Shown here: positions 35,566 to 47,291 of the stretch, piece by piece
Position numbering within the stretch: position 1 is the first letter of the stretch
Layout of the letters: each line of letters starts with the position of its first letter
From: Pomphorhynchus laevis
Taxonomy: Eukaryota; Acanthocephala; Palaeacanthocephala; Echinorhynchida; Pomphorhynchidae
Direction of reading: 5' to 3'
NCBI GenBank assembly: GCA_012934845.2
Contig: WNNJ02001595.1
Coordinates: 124,001 to 188,000 of the forward strand
DNA length: 64,000 bases
Translations under genes and position numbers: made by a program
Notes under the pieces: generated by a model
Databases searched by the model: none
Told to the model about the DNA's origin: nothing
What the model saw: the letters and a program-made list of their open reading frames with translations, nothing else

Positions 35566-35828
35566 AGGATACTGCATAGTTGAAAGCTTTTAAATGGGTA
35601 CACACAATAAGATCTATAATATGTCATTGAAAACTACTAATTTCATTTTACTATGAAATTTATTGAATAATAATAACAAAATTATAACACCGTTCAATAG
35701 ACTGATTTCCTAGCAACTAGCATTATGTTTAATGCAATTCTGCAAATTCATGTTAGTACTCAAATATCACCCACCAAAAGAAATTAAGGATAATATTCAA
35801 TAATTCACTAACGGAGAAAATATTTTAT

Positions 35829-36083
35829 TTAGAAAACGTTCTTTGCAATGATTCCATCACGTACACACAGTCGAACAAGAGAATCATCAGATTCACCCAT
35901 ACGTCTTAAGTCTCCTGCCAATGCAAACATCTTCGATTTGCCCGTTATGAGACCAGTATCCGGATCCACATCGGCAATACTAATCTGAATTGAAGCGTGA
36001 TCTTTGGCCGTGATCAAGCGATTCGTTTCCGAGCATTTTCTTGGGACGTACATGTCCACATATTGTCCAGCGTCGTTTTGCAT
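35829..36083 (-). CDS. RPS21: 40S ribosomal protein eS21
   Basis: Component of the small ribosomal subunit, involved in late 18S rRNA maturation. The 84-residue product is full length (human 83). It begins [20 protein letters not shown] and contains the family blocks TAKDHASIQ (about 26-34) and [13 protein letters not shown] (about 60-72), ending AKNVF. The ATG at 36,083 matches the universal start of the family. The coding sequence is in one exon. Upstream on the minus strand CTCTCTTTTCAG at about 36,114-36,103, 19 bases before the ATG, is a strong splice acceptor, so a 5' UTR intron is likely. The gene looks functional. Confidence 0.95.
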   Translation of the reverse strand: MQNDAGQYVDMYVPRKCSETNRLITAKDHASIQISIADVDPDTGLITGKSKMFALAGDLRRMGESDDSLVRLCVRDGIIAKNVF

Positions 36084-36895
36084 GTCTTTACAGTTATAAT
36101 ATCTGAAAAGAGAGAGACATTTAACATAAAATAAATTTTACCCGAGTATTCCAATTTAAAAAACTTTATTCAAAAAAAACTAAATATAACAGATGAATAG
36201 ATGAAATTTAATTAATTCTTGAAAAAGATTTCATTCGATTTGATCGACTCAACTATTCAATTAACAAAACGTTCGCGTAGAATATTCGATTATTGAAATA
36301 ATCGAAACATTAAAGTAATCGTTAATACAACATTAAACGCTTTAGCTTAATAGTGAAATCGTGTTTTGTTATTAGATAATCAAAATAATATATCGACAAT
36401 ATCTCGTAAATACATTAGAGCAAATGATCGTTTTAAATTGCTTATTAGCTCTACATTAGTCAATCACACTTAAGTTAAAAAGCTTAAAAACATTATACAC
36501 GTTCCGATATAAAAGATAAGTGGAATGTTGAACAGAATAAAATGAAACAAATAACAAAAAAAATGAAATAAAAATAAAATGAATCACGGCCTTCCTTGTT
36601 AACTAATTGTGTGATAAAACTATCGTCTATGATAAGTGTATAATTTGTTTAATATAAAATAATTTCGTCAAAATAAAATCAATATAATATTAATACATCA
36701 ACTGCTTCATTGAGTACAATAAAAATAATTTGTATAACAAAGTATTTTTATGATCAGAATTATCGAACACAAGAATTAAAATTGTAATAATTAAAAATAC
36801 ATAAACTATAATCACGATTGAAAATATAAATGAACTATAAAATAGCATTCAAATAAACAAAGTGTCATAATATTTACACTAAAAATAAAGGTATA
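36084..36895 (-). other. eS21 upstream region, probable 5' UTR intron
   Basis: A/T-rich sequence without other genes or recognised repeats. It should contain the eS21 first exon and promoter beyond the acceptor at about 36,103, but I could not fix a donor or transcription start. Confidence 0.4.
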
Positions 36896-36899
36896 TTAT

Positions 36900-37875
36900 T
36901 ATTCCAATACACACCAAAGCCAAAAGGCTATTCAGGCAGAGTCCAAAAAAAATAAAACAAAAGCAAATGGTCAGTCAACGTAGCTAATTAGGGTATTCCA
37001 GTGGTAGTGTTGAATGGCGGCATTATTCGTGTATCCATTTGTAGCATCGTGATTTAAACGTTCTCAAACTGGGGGCTGCAACGACTTCCTCAGGCAACGA
37101 ATTCCACATGTTAATTCCTCTCCTTGAGAGTCTATACACTTTTGGTAATCTGACAAATCTAAATTTATAAAAGACTCTGCTATGTCCCCGCAACCGATCT
37201 ACCCGCCTAGTGATTACATCGGTGGGATAACCTACCACATCATTCGACATTTGCCATGGACATAGCATTTCCAAGAATATGAACCTCTCACGTACCGACA
37301 ACATCCCAATACGACTTAGACGTACATAATAGTCAATACCACTTAAGCCAATACAGAGCCTCGATCCGCGCCTAAGAATAGACTCCAGGTCTAATAGTTC
37401 TTGCTTAGTGACAGGGAAACAAGCCTGAATGCAGTACTCCAAGTGTGGCCTGACGATGGAGATGAATAACCTCTTGAACATGTGACAGCTTAACCTGAGG
37501 AATGCATTTTTAATACAATATAACGCCCTAGTAGCTTTACCTAGAAAGAAGTCGGTGTTCAACTTTGTTTTCAAGGATCTATGGACAATAATCCCTAAAT
37601 CCTTATGATGAGACACTTCCTTTAAGACCATATCTCCAATAAAGTACCTTAGAGTTTCAATAGGGCGACCTAGTTGCATGAGGACACATTTATCAACATT
37701 CAACCGTAGTCCGGTAGAATCGCACCACTTGATCAGGGAGTTTAGATCATTTTGTAACGATACTCGATCAGCAGGACTTCTAATGATCGACCAAATCTTT
37801 AGATCGTCTGCAAACGCTAGATGAGAGCATGATAAGCGGAGTAGCAGATCATTAATGAAGATTATAAAGAGCATT
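36900..37875 (-). mobile_element. Second CR1-like LINE family, 5'-truncated copy with open C-terminal frame
   Basis: A single open frame (37,874-37,023, 283 codons) carries the RT from just before the catalytic box (AFADDLKIWS near 37,800) through the thumb (GLRLNVDKCVLMQLGRPIET, LGIIVHRSLKTKLN, RPHLEYCIQACFP) to the C terminus (RRGINMWNSLPEEVV). The 3' end has the block aaggctattcaggcagagtc with an A-rich tail near 36,950. The intact frame over 283 codons suggests a young insertion truncated on reverse transcription. Confidence 0.85.
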
Positions 37876-37899
37876 TATACTTTAATATCAAAATTCAGA

Positions 37900-38059
37900 A
37901 CATTATAAAATAATGTTAATAAATGATGACCTCTACTGATGATCTTTATTATTTGAACACATCGTATGTTATTTATAAGTCCATTCATATAAATTAATTT
38001 TATTTTGCATTTCAATTTTAACTTAAACAGCTGATGACCTCCAATATATGTTCCAATAT
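37900..38059. repeat. Penelope-associated repeat fragments
   Basis: Two short copies of the 18-20 kb repeat (gatgacctctactgatgat.. and gatgacctccaatatatgtt, each followed by a cgtatgttattta / cgtatattattta block) lie just upstream of the RTE element. Non-coding. Confidence 0.55.
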
Positions 38060-41000
38060 ATCGTATATTATTTATTAGTTAATTTGGGGCCTAGCTAGGG
38101 CTATCGAGCGCTTCCCCGGGTTGCGGATAGGGGAAGAGCCTTCAGATATGGAGGTTAGCTACGACATAAGCAAACAACTGTTTGACGAATAAGTAGTCGC
38201 GGACAATTAGTTGATATGCTATGACGGTGGCGGATTTAGAGTTGGCACTCTTGATTCCTAAAAAATAACATCAACCAAATACGGGCTAGCATATTAACAT
38301 GGCGAGATTGTCCCGCCATTAAATAAGGACTTGCCCCCTTGAGTGAGGCGAACTCATGTGGTATCCCAGCCTACAACAACAAACATCAATGAAAGTAAAC
38401 ACGAAGAAACTACATATGCAAAAAATGCAAACAACTCCCGATCAAACTAATTTTGTGAGTCCGACTAGTCATGCAATCCCTGAGTGCCTGATCAGGGAGG
38501 AAAATCATCTTCCAAAATCACACTTACGAAACAAAAAGTTGAAGATTGCGACTATAAATGTAAGAACACTATTACAACCCGCTCAAACGATCTTATTGGC
38601 CAGAACTCTAGATATCCGTAACATTGACATAAGCTGTGCAATTGAGTGCCGGATTCCAGATGCTGGGTCGGTCAACGTCGGTGTCCCTGACAGCTCACGA
38701 TACTATACAATGCTATTTTCGGGACCCACGGATGGTTCCGGTCAACGTGGTGTAGCCATTCTGATTCGGCCATCTATTATGCCCTACTTGATTGACTGGA
38801 GTCCAGTTAGCGACAGATTAGCTTATGTACGGCTGATAGGCAAAAATTCATACTGGACTGTCATCTGTGCATATGGCCCAACAAATGCTACAATTCCAGT
38901 AAAAATTGATGAATTTTATCAGAAACTTGATGAAGTTCTACTGACAATTCCCTCACGTGATTTTCTTGTAATCGCCGGCGACTTCAATGTTCAACTTAGG
39001 TCAGGTGAATTGACCGCACCCTTTGTTGGAAAACATGGAATTGGCAAAATGTGTGCAAACGGTAACAAACTGCTTGATTTGATGTGCATGCATCGTTTGA
39101 TAGCTATGAACACTTGCTTCCAGCACCGGAAAAGGCATCTAGTAACATGGACATATCCTAACGGCGAGGACCGCAATCAAATTGACTTTATTCTGGTTCG
39201 TCTACGGTGTAGAAAAGCCATCACAAACTGCCGTTCATATTGGGGAATTGATGTATTGACAGACCACTCGCTAGTAATAATGGATATTGAAGCAACATTC
39301 AAACCCAAGTCACAAAGGTCAAAGTTAATACAACCAGAAGTACGGCTACTAGAAAACGACTATATACGTAGTAGATTCATTGACAGTGTATCACGCAAGC
39401 TTGAGTTTAAGTTTTTACCAGTATCGGATGGAAATGAAGATGTTTGTCGGATTGGTGAACGATGGTCAACACTCAAGAACGCACTATGTTCTTCGGCTCA
39501 TGATATTCTTCCTTATCGCAAAAGTCGTAGGAACGATTGGATAAGTGCAACATCTATAATGATCTCCGAACAAAGAAAGTTAAGCATGGCTGCAGGAAAT
39601 AACGTAGAGACGACCACTCTTACTCGCAAATTACGCGCCAGTATACGTCATGATAAAGAGGAATACTGGACAAAACTTTCAAACCAAGCCCAAAAGGCAG
39701 CTAACAATGGTAATGCGCGTAAGTTCTTTGGTCTCATAAGAAGATACTACACACCTACACAGCAAAGTGGAGTCACAGGGTTGTGGAATATCGATATGTC
39801 AAATAAAATATTCGAAAAGTCTGCACGGTTAGAACGCTGGAGAGCTCATTTTACAAATCTCTACAAGAGGACAGACACTTCAACAAACTCATGTAGTAAT
39901 GACAAATCCTGGAGTCGCCAAGTATGTACTATGCATACAGAAGTGTTAGAAATCGACGGCAACCCCGATCAAGTATTGAGGTCAGTCAAATAATTAATAC
40001 ACTGAAATGCGGAAAATCTGCGGGACATGATCAAATACATCCAGAATTTCTCAAATATGGTGGTCCTAAAGTTGTCAAATATTTGACGGATTTGTTTCGA
40101 TGTATCTGGAATCACAATCAGGTTCCCATGGACTGGCAAACTTCAGTTATAATTCCAATACTGAAGAAGGGGGATGCTTCATTATGCTCGAATTATCGAC
40201 CCATATCTCTCCTACCTGTAGTATATAAAATCATGGAAGGCATAATTCTGAACAGAATTAGGCCGTTACGGCAAATTCAAACAAGAGAAAATCAAGCTGG
40301 ATTTAGACCAAATCGAGGATGCATTGATCATATATTCACCCTTCGCGTTCTGATGGATGTCCGTCACGAGTATCAACAACCGTTAATATTACTATTTTTG
40401 GATTTCGAGTCGGCGTTTGACCAAGTAAATCGACTATTCATCTGGAAGCTCCTCCATACCTTAGGCATTCCTAAACACCTGTGTGAACTTATCGGTGCAA
40501 TGTATGAAAATACTGTGTCAGTCGTGCGCGAATACGGTTGTACTGAAATTCCGTTTCCTGTCAGTACAGGTGTTCGACAGGGGGAGTACTATCACCAGAA
40601 CTATTCAACATTCTCATCGATCATCTTCTATGGGAAACGCTCGACCTGCACAGTGAAGGTATACGCCTGCATCCTAGCAATATGTTGCTTTCTGATCTGA
40701 CGTACGCGGATGATGTAGTCGTACTGTCAGAATCATTTGAGGATGCGCAACGTACAGCAACCCGCATAGACGAGACAGCAAAGAAATATGGGTTATTCCT
40801 TAACTTACCGAAATGTAAACTACTCGCCATAAACTCTCCTCCGTGCTCAGTTATTATTGATGGTATAACTATTAAACAGGTACAATCTTTCACCTATCTT
40901 GGATCAGTGTTTTCCGTAGACTGCCGATGTGACTACGACATTCGAAGCCGGATAATAAAGGCTGGTTTCGCCTTTTCGCGTCTAAACTCCCTCTGGCGTG

Positions 41001-41580
41001 ATAATAATGTATCTATTAAAACAAATATCCGAATATATTCGTCTATTGTTCGTCCAGTACTACTGTATGGATCTGAGTGCTGGCCTGAAAAACTCACAAC
41101 AAATAATCAACTTGCTGTTTTTGAGCGACGATGTCTACGTAGAATTGCAAAAGTCAATCCACTCGATCATGTATCGAACGCAGAAGTGTATTCTCGATGT
41201 TCACTCGACGTCTCCGTGTCTGATTTGATTCGGAAAAATAGACTGCGCTATCTTGGCCATGTACTTCGGATGCAAAGAGATAGACTCCCAAAGTTATCTC
41301 TGTACTTGGACCCGGAAGAATCCTGGCGACGCCCCAGAGGCGGTGTTCGTAAGAATCTAAAGAGAACGATCGAAGACGATGCCAAGAAAATACTATTCAG
41401 CTATTCGAACATTGGCTGGCGAAGATTTAAAAGAAGATGGAGACCAGAACTGGAAATGGTGGCTCAGAATCGATTGTCCTGGACTCATTTTGGTATTTCA
41501 CTTTGATTTGACTTTATTTTCGTCTTCTTGATGTTGTAACTCACGATCTGTAAGGTCTAGTGGTTTAATTATTATTATTT
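38060..41580 (+). mobile_element. RTE-clade LINE, nearly complete
   Basis: A 5' UTR of about 290 bp (from ggggcctagctagggctatc) precedes the coding region 38,356-41,506, and a short 3' UTR ends in a (gtggtttaat/ttatta)n tail near 41,562. There is no ORF1, as expected for RTE. The tail type and flatworm-like RT blocks fit the RTE clade. The tail is split by an R2-like element insertion (41.59-42.43 kb), with more tail repeat after it. It is probably recent: only two frame breaks in about 1,050 codons. Confidence 0.88.
38356..41506 (+). pseudogene. RTE endonuclease-reverse transcriptase ORF, two frame breaks
   Basis: Frame one (38,356-39,993) holds the apurinic-type endonuclease: LKIATINVRTL, AIECRIPD, VIAGDFNVQL, RNQIDFILV, LTDHSLVIMD. 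RT follows in a second frame from about 39,960: GKSAGHDQIHPEFLKYGG, NYRPISLLPVVYKIME, NQAGFRPNRGCIDH, LFLDFESAFDQVNR. A third frame (40,590-41,506) holds LSPELFNILID, TYADDVVVL, FTYLGSVFSVD, YGSECWP and the RTE C terminus (RLRYLGHVLRMQRDRLP). Breaks lie near 39,960 and at the ggggg run near 40,585, where VRQG should continue into VLSPELFN. All catalytic residues are present, so the copy is dead but recent. Confidence 0.88.
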
Positions 41581-41589
41581 TTTTAAACC

Positions 41590-42425
41590 AATATTAATAC
41601 AATTAAAAATTACAATCATAAAGTTACCCGCAAATGGGCCCTAATATAAACATTAAATTTAAGACTTCATTAAAATCTCAGCTATCCGTAGCGGATCCAC
41701 GACTAATTATCTCCGAATGGATTTGCTGTCCGTGCTCGAACCGGTGAAATGCAGAGCGGGGGCTGCGAAGACACATAGAAGTTGATCGCGCAAGGGAGAA
41801 ACTTATCCTTCGTCGGATAAGTGCGATACACGTCGCATAGTCTATTTCGCGCTTATTGGCCAACATCCTGGCTAATGCCTTCAGAACGCAATCTCCGGTC
41901 TTACCAACGCCTCCAGACGATGAAAACACTATCGGTGTGAATTGGGCCCTCTCCACAGTTACAATACGTTCAAGGTAACGGGCGTTTTTGCGCGACTCGT
42001 GATAGTTGTGGACTGATGAAGGCGATCTCTCAGAATAAGAAGCAGCATGACAATTGAATATAGCGACGTCCATAAAGACGCGCTCGCTTCGTCTTCCGAA
42101 CAGACCTGTGCACACGACATCAAGTCTCGCTTCACTATCACGTGAAGTTGTAGCTGACTCGAACTGAATGGGGGGATCTATAGGACTCAGCACGGGCTCA
42201 ATTGCGACACACGGAGTGACTTCAGTCAAAAGGTTGGCAAGTGTGTCACGTATTAGGTTATGCCTTATGATTGTGAGTGCGCCTCTACCGCACGAGAGCG
42301 AGTGAACTGTGCTATTCTCAGTACCACAACTACAATGCGCAGGTGCATCCGTAGGTGTTAGTCCATATCGACCATTCACGGCGTCCCTAAACTCGTGTGG
42401 GGATAAACGGAACCCGTCTGCTTCG
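41590..42425 (-). mobile_element. R2-like LINE family, 3' fragment inside the RTE tail
   Basis: An open frame (42,379-41,678, 233 codons) carries the C-terminal part. A Cys/His block reads CSCGTENSTVHSLSCGRGAL then IRHNLIRDTLANLLTEV. The putative endonuclease core is ARLDVVCTGLFGRR then ERVFMDVAIFN, followed by RKNARYLERIV and FTPIVFSSSGGVG, and a final helix RRRISFSLARSTSMCL. The 3' UTR ends with gcccatttgcgggtaac (complement at 41,626-41,642). The RTE tail repeat (gtggtttaataataat) lies on both sides, so this element inserted into the RTE tail. Only about 0.8 kb is kept (5' truncation). The long open frame suggests it is young. Confidence 0.8.
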
Positions 42426-42427
42426 AT

Positions 42428-42552
42428 TGGTGGTTTAATAATAATAGTGGTTTAATAATAATTATTATTAATCTAGTGGTTTAATTAATGGTTTAATAAT
42501 AATAGTGGTTTAATAATAATTATTATTAATCTAGTGGTTTAATAATAATTAG
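42428..42552 (+). repeat. RTE tail repeat, distal part
   Basis: Repeats of gtggtttaataataat with ctagtggtttaat variants, the same as the RTE 3' tail at 41,558-41,580. They are separated from it by the R2-like insertion. A longer unit of about 55 bp (…attattattaatctagtggt) is present twice. Confidence 0.8.
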
Positions 42553-42649
42553 TTAATTCATAAAAAAATTATTTAAAATTTTAATCATAAATTCTATCGC
42601 TTTATAAATATAAATTATATAAAATCATATATTTATTTCAACTAAACTA

Positions 42650-43960
42650 TCACACCCTCAATGATCTCAGCATTCTGTTTAATTCTGAATTTACGACGAT
42701 GCTCAATAACCTTCTGTCTATTCGACCACGACGTTTTCAGAGCTTGCAACATGCGCCCTGGTTCGATTCCGACTATTGTTTTTCTAAGCGTCGACCCCGT
42801 CACTCTTTTCGTATGTATAATCGCTTTCTTAAACGTTCTCCCTACTCACTCCCTCCAAATCTTCGTGATTCCTACTTTTCTCTACACCGTTTACATCTCA
42901 TTCTTATGCGTACTAAGCGTAATCTCTATTGGCGAAATCTACTCGAGTCTTCTTCCAACTATAAATCTCACTGGAAAATCTTAAACTCAATTATTTCAAG
43001 ATCACCTACCTCTTGTAACATAAATCCTAATGAATTTTCTTCTTATCTACAATCTAAGCTATCTAATTTACTATCTATCCTACCTATAAGCCCCTTGTAT
43101 CCTCTGTGCCATTTGAATACTTCCCTCCAAGACAAGTCAAAAATGATGCCTTCAACTCTCCTATCTTCTTCTCGTTCTAAACCCAGACAAGTTCAAAATA
43201 ATGTGGATTCTCCCTAGTCAAACTAACACATCTCCTTCCCATGTGTATTTCGCTTCATCAATCATCCCCCGAGTAACAATCTCACTTTCTTGTGATAACA
43301 TTTCGATGATCACCACTCCCTTAAAATCTTCGTCTGTAACAAGGTCCGGTCGTCTAACTTAATTCTCCGTGACATCCGCCGTATGCACCACCTTATCGAC
43401 TTTCGTTCCTGTATGTCTCTTGTATTGTCGCTTCTTTTCCCTAAATTCAAATAGTGCCTCAACCTTTTCGCCAATTCTCCAAAATCCATCGTCCTACTCC
43501 TACAACGCATCATTAACTCCGTCGTTTGAGTGCTCCTACGTCTCCGTCGCTTTGACCATACATCCACATATCTTGCCCAACTCTCCTGTCCCACCATTAA
43601 CAATCGCATCCAACGCAGCCTTCTTCTCGTCACTTTTCGTCTGACCGCTGTCGGCTCCCCATTGTTCATCAACATCCCTTTCTTAAACGACACTCTCTCT
43701 TGCTCTCTATCGCTTCGTTCCCGCCAATCCGTCTTACTTCACGTTTCCAATTACACTTACAACTACGGTCTTTTCCCGGCGTCGCACCCCTTGCCTATAA
43801 TCAGATCCCTCTCTACGTCCGACGCGCTCTCTCCATTATCCTATCCAAATACCTCCTCCGTTCCCACCTTCTCGACACGTGATTTAAACTTCCATTTGTC
43901 TTATTCTTCGTGGTCATGTAAGCGTGCGCCAGCACTTATTTGCCACGTAAAAATAAATAT
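42650..43960 (+). mobile_element. CR1-group LINE, second copy of the deletion derivative
   Basis: Plus-strand copy, 5'-truncated inside the endonuclease-RT linker. Frames give NNLLSIRPRRFQSLQ, KILNSIISRSPTSCNINPNE and YLQSKLSNLLSILPISPLYP, then jump (near 43,140-43,190) straight to the block that follows the RT core (cgttctaaacccagacaag = LVLNPDK). The C terminus (TFRLTAV.., near 43,640) and the 3' UTR (gtaagcgtgcgccagcactt near 43,918) complete it. The junction and flanking sequence match the copy at 25.0-27.4 kb. Dead by several small indels. Confidence 0.8.
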
Positions 43961-44099
43961 AATTATTGGAGTTGAATCAAAGAAAAGTGGAAATTATTTT
44001 TGATATTTCGCTAACTTCTAAACATCAACAGAAAATTACTTTGTAAAAATAATTGTTTTGTTGTAATGAATAACGTAGAATATATAAAATTATATATTA

Positions 44100-44325
44100 T
44101 ACGGAGGTTATTAATAATTCAAAATTTAATAAATTAAACAAAGACGAAACGTTAAAAAAGACAGAGTATTTAATAATTGTTTGAAAAAGATGAATATAAA
44201 TAATAAAATAGATTATAACGTTTTAAGAACTTGTTTATCAAAAAATGGGAAATCTGATTATATGGTTTTACTCCGGAAAATTCATAAAAAGGAACATTGT
44301 GCAAGACCTATTATTAAAAACAAAA
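44100..44325 (+). mobile_element. Penelope-class RT fragment of another family
   Basis: A broken frame reads FNKLNKDETLKKTEYLIIV, then NVLRTCLSKNGKSDYMVLLR and KIHKKEHCARPIIKN. This matches the classic Penelope block (LNDKTTYKKL...YGLPKIHK..PLRPIVS) in order. It differs from the 49-kb family, whose equivalent is YWNPKLHKNPIKPRLI. It is cut off by the 3' end of the CR1-group copy at 44,335. Confidence 0.6.
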
Positions 44326-44396
44326 ACGATTTATTTTAACGTGGCAAATGCGTGCCATCGGACGCTTACATGACCACAACAAAACAAGACTGTGAA

Positions 44397-46065
44397 TCAG
44401 GTGTCGAGAAGGTGTGAACGGAGGAACTGTTTGAATATGATAAAGGAGGGGGCGCGGCGGACGTCGAGAGGGAGTTGATTCCAGGCGAGTGAGGCGGCGA
44501 CGAGAAAGGATCGGAGACCGTAGTTGTTGGAGTAATTAGGAACGTGGAGTAAGAGGGTATGACAGGAACGAAGCGATAGCGAGGTGGGGCGAATATCGTC
44601 TAAGAAAGGAAGGTTGATGAACGATGGACCGCCGACAGCGATGAGACGAAAGGTAACGAGAAGAAGGCGGAGTTTGATGCGGATGTGGATGGTGGGCCAG
44701 GAGAGTTGGGCAAAATATGTGGATGTGTGGTCGAAGCGACGGAGACGAAAGAGCACTCGAACGGCGGTGTTGATTATTCGTTGTAGGGGTAGGATGATGG
44801 ATTTTGGAGAATTGGCGAAAAGGCTAAGGCAGTAATCGATTTTAGGGAAAAGAAGCGATGAAAGAAGAGACATACAAGAACGGAAGTCGATAAGGGGGCG
44901 GATACGGCGGATATCACGGAAAATTAAGTTAGATGAGCGGACTTTGTCACGGACGATGGGTTTAAGAGAAAGGTGATCATCGAAATGGAAGCCTAAGAAA
45001 GTGAGATTGTGGACTATGGGGATGATTGATGAGGCAAAATATACAGTGGGAGGAGATATGTTTGATTTACGGGGGACGATCCACATTATTTTGGAGTTTT
45101 CGGGGTTTAGAACGATATGGAGATTGGAGAGACGTTTGTAGATAGAAGAAAGACAGTTGGAGGCAGAAATGCCGATATCGTGTATGCGATGTGCGGGTGC
45201 ATGAGCATAGATTAGAATGTCATCGGCGTATTGCATAACCTTAAAGGAGTAAGGTTTGATAAACGGAGATAGATCGCCAAGCAGAAGAGAGAAAAGCAGG
45301 GGACCTAGGACTGAACCTTGTGGGACCCCGCAAAAAAATAGGGATGGGAAGGGAGGATGATGAATTTGAATAGACGTGAAAGGAACGGTCTGATAGATAT
45401 GAGGCGAACCATGCTACGTAGGAGGAAGAAAAGCCGAAATCATAACGAAAGCGAGAAAGGAGGACGGAGTGGTCGACTATGTCGAATGCGGAGGAGAGGT
45501 CGAGGGAGATGAGAACACTATATAGAGCCTTGTCTCGAGAAATGAGTAAGTCGTTGTACACTTTTATGCATGCGATTTCTGTCGAGTGATTAGAGCGGAA
45601 AGCGGATTGGAAAGGAGGGTACAGATTGGATGAGGAGAGATAAGCGTTGATTTGTATTAAGATGAAGCGTTCTAAGAGCTTTGAAAGAGTAGGGAGTAGT
45701 GAAATGGCGCGATAGCTAGAAGAAAGGGAGGGGTCGAGCGATTGTTTCTTAAGGAGGGGACGAACGATTGCGGATTTCCAGTGTGAAGGGAAGATACGAC
45801 TGCGGATGGACGAGTTAAACAAGGTTGTGAGAAATGGGGATATCGATAAGCATATAGATTTTAATATGTGAGTAGGCAGGGGATCGGCAGGTGAGGTTTT
45901 GTTGGGCAAGGACATGAGGACAGATGATACTTCTGTAGGTGAGACAGGGAGAAGATGAAAGAGTTCCGGAAGGATGAGATTAGACTGGGCAGAGTGGGAT
46001 AGGATGCAGACCTGGGTGTGAGAGAGCAACGTGGATACTTGTCTGGAGAAATGACGAATAATCAT
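44397..46065 (-). pseudogene. CR1-group LINE reverse transcriptase and C terminus, one further frame break
   Basis: The first frame (46,065-45,241) has RT motifs LPNKTSPADPLPTHILKS, HWKSAIVRPLLKK, SYRAISLLPTLSKLLERF, QSAFRSNHSTEIACIKV and LDLSSAFDIVDHSVLLSRF. A break near 45,345 shifts the GVPQGSVLGP block. A second frame (45,236-44,397) resumes at MQYADDILIYAHAPA, then LNPENSKIMWIVP, NLTFLGFHFDDHLSLK and the C terminus AWNQLPLDVRRAPS. Catalytic residues are present on both sides. Confidence 0.85.
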
Positions 46066-47291
46066 TGCATTGATGTTGCACGGCGAAGAAGGGCGAGCAA
46101 GGATTGAGTTAAAAGTATGTCAGAGAGTCTTAGAGTTGAATGAAGTGATGATTTTATGCTGCCAGAAGGAGTTGCATTTGGTACGTAGTAGGTTGAGATG
46201 ATATCGGCGAAGAGCAGGATAGGAATTACGGAAAGACGGAGTGATCGAGCGGAAATCACTTCTGAGAGAGTGGTGATAGACTCGAAAAGCAGGGCGGAGT
46301 CGACGCTTCGAGAGTAAGCATTAAATGTCAAACCATATGCACGGTGCAAGCGACGGTGTGGGTGAGACTTGAAGGGCAAGATAAGATCGAGAGTGGATGT
46401 GAGTTCAGAGTTGAAAAGAAAGGCGAGATCGTGAGGAGATGAATATGTTATTGTGGAATAGGATAGAGACGATTTGAGTAAGGCAGAGCGGAGAAGGGAG
46501 AGGTCAAGATTTCTCCAAGGGCGACGTAGGATTGTAGGTGTGTGAGGAGGGGTGTGGTTGTTAGTGAGGTCAAGGGTGACGAGAAAGTGATCGGATGGAC
46601 CAAGATCGGGGATGGACAGTGAGGTGTAAGCAGAAAAATGATCGGGGACAGCGATGATGTCGAGTGCCCCACCAAGTATATGTGTGGGGGCAGTGGAGAT
46701 TAGTCTGTAATTGTAGTTGGATAGAATGTTGATGAACCGGATGGAATCCGTAGAAGAGGGGCGGTCTAGGCGGATATTGAAGTCGCCTATAACGAGTGAA
46801 GGGATTGATGACAAAGAACAATGAGAGAGGAGGTCAGCGAGTTCGGTAAAAAATGAGGCAGTAGGAGCTGATGAACATGGACGGTATACAATGGCGAGAT
46901 CTAGAGTGATCGGGTTAGAATAGCGACATATGAGCAATTCAAAAGAGCAAGGACTGAAAGGGGGATTTATTTTGCGAAGAGACGCGGCGTGACGCGCGAA
47001 TGCCACGATGCCGCCATGATTAAAGAATTTAGAAGGGCATGAGCTGAGGGGGCGGGCGGATTCGACTAGGGAGCAACCGGTAGAGAGCAGACGGCGAATG
47101 GAAAGGTCGTCGGAATCTGAGTGCCAGGATTCGGTGAGGCAGAAGATATCGATGGATGGCTTGGTGAATAGGTTGAGGATAAGATCGGAATTATTGAGAA
47201 TAGATCTAGTGTTGAGGAGACCCAGGCGGAAACCGCGTGTTGTGGCGAAAGAGTCTAGTGGAGAAGACACATAGGAGAGATGGAGCGCCAT
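46062..47291 (-). CDS. CR1-group LINE endonuclease part of ORF2
   Basis: Open frame of 409 codons from ATG at 47,291. Apurinic-type endonuclease blocks are all visible: LGLLNTRSILNNSDLILNLF, FCLTESWHSDSDD, GGIVAFARH, LAIVYRPCSSAP, SLVIGDFNIRLDRP, HILGGALDIIAVPD and GPSDHFLVTLDL. The fold cleaves target DNA to prime reverse transcription. A linker follows up to CNIN-like sequence at the 3' end. The frame is lost near 46,065, where RT should begin. Confidence 0.85.
   Translation of the reverse strand: MALHLSYVSSPLDSFATTRGFRLGLLNTRSILNNSDLILNLFTKPSIDIFCLTESWHSDSDDLSIRRLLSTGCSLVESARPLSSCPSKFFNHGGIVAFARHAASLRKINPPFSPCSFELLICRYSNPITLDLAIVYRPCSSAPTASFFTELADLLSHCSLSSIPSLVIGDFNIRLDRPSSTDSIRFINILSNYNYRLISTAPTHILGGALDIIAVPDHFSAYTSLSIPDLGPSDHFLVTLDLTNNHTPPHTPTILRRPWRNLDLSLLRSALLKSSLSYSTITYSSPHDLAFLFNSELTSTLDLILPFKSHPHRRLHRAYGLTFNAYSRSVDSALLFESITTLSEVISARSLRLSVIPILLFADIISTYYVPNATPSGSIKSSLHSTLRLSDILLTQSLLALLRRATSMQ

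Noticed and set aside
42760-42790. tRNA B-box-like sequence (ggttcgattcc)
   Set aside because: It lies inside the coding part of a CR1-group LINE copy (W-F-D-S-D), with no A box or cloverleaf around it.
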